Source: CAZTVF01 sp964616985
Lineage (GTDB): Bacteria; Planctomycetota; Phycisphaerae; SM23-33
Direction of reading: 5' to 3'
DNA: 8,784 nucleotides
Assembly: GCA_964616985.1 (NCBI GenBank)
Contig: CAZTVF010000169.1
Coordinates: 1-8,784, forward strand
Both the position numbers and the translations under genes were made by a program. Shown here piece after piece: positions 6,832-8,784 of this stretch (position 1 is the first letter of the stretch; the number at the start of each line of letters is the position of its first letter). The notes under the pieces are model-generated. The model made no database searches. It was given only the letters and a program-made list of their open reading frames with translations, and was not told the DNA's origin.

Positions 6832-8145
6832 TTAAGCCTCGTAACGTTTCAGTACGCACACACCGCTCTGCCCGCCGACGGAGAACGCGCCGGTGACCAC
6901 ATAGTCCATCTTGGCCGAACGGGCCTCGGCAGACAGGTTCAGGCCGCACTGGGCGGCGGGGGAGCGGAAGTTCAGGGTCGGCGGAACGACCTGCTTGTGC
7001 AGGGCCATGGCCGCCGCGGCGATCGAAACGCCGCCCGCCCCGGCAAAGAGCGAACCGGTCATGCCGGTCAGGGAGGTGGCAGGGATCTTGCCGGCGGCAT
7101 CGCCCAGGGCGTTGTGCCAGCAGGCGGCCTCGGCGGCATCTTCGCCGGCGACGCCCGTGCCGTGCGCCAGCACCATGCCCACCTGCGCGGGGGTGATCTT
7201 GGCGTCGCGGAGGGCGGCCTTGACGGCGAGGTCGAGGTTGCCGGCGGTGGGGCGGAGCACGTCGATGCCTTGCGGATCGCACGCGCCGCCGAAGCCGACG
7301 ACTTCGGCGTAAATCTTTGCGCCTCGCTGGGCGGCGCGTTCCAGGTCTTCGAGAATCAACAGGCCTCCGCCTTCGCCGATGACCGTGCCGCAGTGGCCGC
7401 TGTCGAAGGGACGGACGGCGACGGCGGGCGAGTCGTTGCAGGCGGTGCACATGCGTTTCAGCAGGCCCTGGCGGAGCAGGCCCATGGGGTTGAGCTTGCT
7501 TTCGGCGCCGCCGGCGATGACGGCGTCGGCCCCGCCGCGCTCGATCAGGCGGCTGGCCTCGCCCACGGCCAGGTGCCCGGAGGCATCGCCGCAGGTGATC
7601 GTGTTGCTGGGGCCCTCGGCCGCGTGAATGATCGTCACGTGGCAGGAGAGCATGTTGGGCAGGTACTTCAGCAGCCACAGCGGCGTGAGGTTGTTCATGC
7701 CGCTGGCGCCCCAGAGCTTGAGATCAAACTTGCCGTCGGTCAGTGCGGTGGCCACGGCCTGGCCGAGTTCGTCCAGGTCGCTGCAGATCAGGCCCGCGCC
7801 GATGTTGCATCCGATGCGGTTGGAGGCGATGTCGGTCTTGGCGGGGTCGATGCCCTTGGTGACGATGCCCGAGTCGCGGAAGGCGAGGTCGGCGGCGGCG
7901 ACGGCAATCTCGATGTCGCGGGCCATGACCTTGACGGCCTTTCGGTAGTCCTTGGGCACGAAGGAGCGGGCGGAGAAGTCGAGGATCTCGCCGGCGATCC
8001 TGCAGGGGAACTCGGCGGGGTCAAACAGGCCGATGTTCTTCACGCCGCCGCGGCCCTCGATGGCGTTCTGCCAGAAGGCGTCGATTCCGAGCCCCGCGGG
8101 CGTGACAACACCCAGGCCGGTGATGGCGACGCGACGCTGCATCAT
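6832..8145 (-). CDS. Degenerate ketosynthase resembling a chain length factor (KS-beta), 437 aa
   Basis: The fold is clearly ketosynthase: RRVAITGLGVVTPAGLG at the start, GGADAVIAGGAES at 204-216, VLAHGTGV at 325-332, and GAFSVGGQSG at 419-428. Aligning CGDASGHLAVGEA (185-197) with the TACAASTQALGEA region of the neighbour and with E. coli FabF places Asp187 at the nucleophile position; Cys185 is two residues too early. The Lys and second His are also gone: SSVKSMVGHL in the partner corresponds here to TSLTGMTGSLF, giving Thr360 and Ser365. The MTGSLFAGAG stretch resembles chain length factors of type II polyketide synthases, which read MTGRLYxGG. His328 is kept. Decarboxylating condensation by this protein alone is unlikely; pairing with the intact KS is the natural inference. 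The start overlaps the dehydratase stop by 4 nt (ATGA); a second ATG one codon on is equally possible. Confidence 0.85.
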   Translation of the reverse strand: MMQRRVAITGLGVVTPAGLGIDAFWQNAIEGRGGVKNIGLFDPAEFPCRIAGEILDFSARSFVPKDYRKAVKVMARDIEIAVAAADLAFRDSGIVTKGIDPAKTDIASNRIGCNIGAGLICSDLDELGQAVATALTDGKFDLKLWGASGMNNLTPLWLLKYLPNMLSCHVTIIHAAEGPSNTITCGDASGHLAVGEASRLIERGGADAVIAGGAESKLNPMGLLRQGLLKRMCTACNDSPAVAVRPFDSGHCGTVIGEGGGLLILEDLERAAQRGAKIYAEVVGFGGACDPQGIDVLRPTAGNLDLAVKAALRDAKITPAQVGMVLAHGTGVAGEDAAEAACWHNALGDAAGKIPATSLTGMTGSLFAGAGGVSIAAAAMALHKQVVPPTLNFRSPAAQCGLNLSAEARSAKMDYVVTGAFSVGGQSGVCVLKRYEA

Positions 8146-8615
8146 TTTGCGGCTCCGATGAAGGGGGCCACGAGGCGTTCGAACTGGCCGGTGAAGACGA
8201 AGTTCTCCTCGGGGAACTTGGCGCCCGCGAGGTTCTGGTCGATGTGCGAGAACATCAGGTCGACCCGCCCGATGGGCTGGCCGTTCTTGAGCACGATGCC
8301 CTTGGTGACGGCGGCCTCGGGGGCGATGGTCTCGATCTCGGCCTGGTAGGTGATCTGGTCGCCGGGGACGACGATGTCGTCGAACTCGGCCTTGGCGATC
8401 TTGGCCAGGATCACCTTCTCTTCGAAGTTGCGGGCCTGCCCGACGAGGATGCCGGCCGTCTGGGCCATACCCTCGACCATGAGCGAGGCGGGCATGATCG
8501 GGAAGGCCTCCCAGTGGTCGTGGAGATGCTCCTCGGCCAGGGAGAAGTTCTTGATGGCGACGGCCCGCTTCTGGGGCACGAACTCAATAAAGCGATCGAT
8601 CCAAATCCAACGCAT
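8142..8615 (-). CDS. FabZ-like 3-hydroxyacyl-ACP dehydratase (hotdog fold), 157 aa
   Basis: The enzyme is predicted to remove water from 3-hydroxyacyl-ACP to give the 2-enoyl-ACP. The region HWEAFPIMPASLMVEGMAQ (34-52) aligns with the FabZ signature HFPGxPxMPGVLxxEAMAQ. Catalytic His34 and Glu48 are 14 residues apart, as in FabZ, but HFPG has become HWEA and the Gly after MP is Ala. The hotdog strands follow with KAEFDDIVVPGDQITYQAEI. Length matches FabZ, with a slightly longer C-terminus. The ATG at 8615 has GGAG 5 nt upstream. An in-frame start at 8669 would add 18 residues translated through the intergenic hairpin and is rejected. The gene lies between ACP and the ketosynthase pair, and its stop overlaps the KS-beta start by 4 nt, so it belongs to that operon. 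Confidence 0.85.
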   Translation of the reverse strand: MRWIWIDRFIEFVPQKRAVAIKNFSLAEEHLHDHWEAFPIMPASLMVEGMAQTAGILVGQARNFEEKVILAKIAKAEFDDIVVPGDQITYQAEIETIAPEAAVTKGIVLKNGQPIGRVDLMFSHIDQNLAGAKFPEENFVFTGQFERLVAPFIGAAK

Positions 8616-8635
8616 GGATGCTCCAACGGGCGAAA

Positions 8636-8656
8636 GGGGCCCCCAGGCGGGGCCCC
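8636..8656 (-). terminator. GC hairpin between ACP and dehydratase genes, candidate attenuator
   Basis: Two copies of the self-complementary octamer GGGGCCCC (8636-8643 and 8649-8656) flank a 5-nt spacer. They form a perfect 8-bp all-GC stem. In the minus-strand transcript it is followed by TTT and then CG, so the T-tract is short. It sits 21 nt before the dehydratase ATG and 45 nt after the ACP stop. Partial termination or RNA-end protection here would give more ACP than enzyme mRNA, a common need of ACP-dependent systems. A weaker 6-bp stem (GGCACG/CGTGCC, 8679-8699) follows the ACP stop directly. The role is inferred. Confidence 0.4.
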
Positions 8657-8700
8657 GATCACTCATCACGGCCTGTGCGGCACGGCGGCCGCGCGTGCCT

Positions 8701-8784
8701 TTAGGCGACCTTGCTCTTGACGTAGTTGACGATGGTCTGGACCTTGAACAGCTCGGCCATCTTGTTGATGTCCGGGTTCTTCTC
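8701..8784 (-). CDS. Acyl carrier protein, last 27 residues, cut by window edge
   Basis: Reading in from the right edge on the minus strand gives EKNPDINKMAELFKVQTIVN then YVKSKVA, ending at TAA (8703-8701). The ELFKVQTIVNYVKSKV stretch matches the last helix of acyl carrier proteins, which typically ends in a TVxDxxxYV-like segment. The Asp-Ser-Leu phosphopantetheine site lies upstream, outside the window. Identification rests on this short end plus the position directly before a dehydratase and two ketosynthase-fold genes, so it is likely but not proven. It would carry the growing chain for those enzymes. Confidence 0.7.
   Translation of the reverse strand, partial: EKNPDINKMAELFKVQTIVNYVKSKVA

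Noticed and set aside
5449..8349. Plus-strand open frame of 966 codons across the ketosynthase cluster
   Set aside because: It lies antisense to two clear ketosynthases and the dehydratase. Its translation is Gly/Ala/Val/Asp-rich without a domain, as expected from the complement of GC-rich coding sequence.
8616..8669. Longer dehydratase start at 8669
   Set aside because: It would translate the intergenic hairpin and lacks family similarity; the ATG at 8615 has GGAG 5 nt upstream.

Overview
This is a GC-rich bacterial window, densely packed with genes. Several features suggest a planctomycete-like organism, perhaps of the Phycisphaerae: two PF12831-type FAD oxidoreductases, a secreted Met/Gly/Pro-rich PDZ protein, and a paired-ketosynthase lipid cluster. 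That assignment is inference from gene content; no rRNA, tRNA or lineage marker is present. I saw no mobile element, CRISPR array or RNA gene.

Left part (1-2729). The window opens inside a minus-strand polyphosphate kinase 2 (PPK2) gene that starts at 269, and its C-terminal part lies off the left edge. A 169-bp divergent intergenic region follows. It carries an imperfect heptanucleotide repeat (GGCAATN) and a possible promoter from which PPK2 mRNA would be leaderless. Two plus-strand genes come next: an FAD-dependent oxidoreductase (439-1740), then, 62 bp later and with its own strong Shine-Dalgarno, a predicted secreted PDZ protein with a Met/Cys/Gly/Pro-rich spacer (1803-2729).

Middle part (2722-5272, minus strand). 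A second, distantly related FAD oxidoreductase is followed after one nucleotide by a multi-spanning GT-C type mannosyltransferase-like protein, and the two look translationally coupled. The mannosyltransferase gene converges on the PDZ gene, and their 3' ends overlap by 8 bp. The FAD gene starts at a GTG that overlaps an AUG-stop pair.

Right part (5536-8784, minus strand). In transcription order this block holds an acyl carrier protein (only its last 27 residues are in the window), a FabZ-like hotdog dehydratase, a ketosynthase-fold protein that has lost its catalytic residues, and an intact FabF-like ketosynthase. The degenerate ketosynthase has Asp for the active-site Cys, and Thr and Ser for the conserved Lys and second His. 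Its sequence around the lost second His resembles chain length factors (KS-beta) of type II polyketide synthases. The likely reading is an ACP-dependent heterodimeric KS/CLF system that makes a specialised acyl or polyene chain. A strong GC hairpin between the ACP and dehydratase genes could set ACP in excess over the enzymes. This cluster is the most interesting element of the window; it probably continues beyond the right edge, because no ketoreductase or product-defining enzyme is visible.
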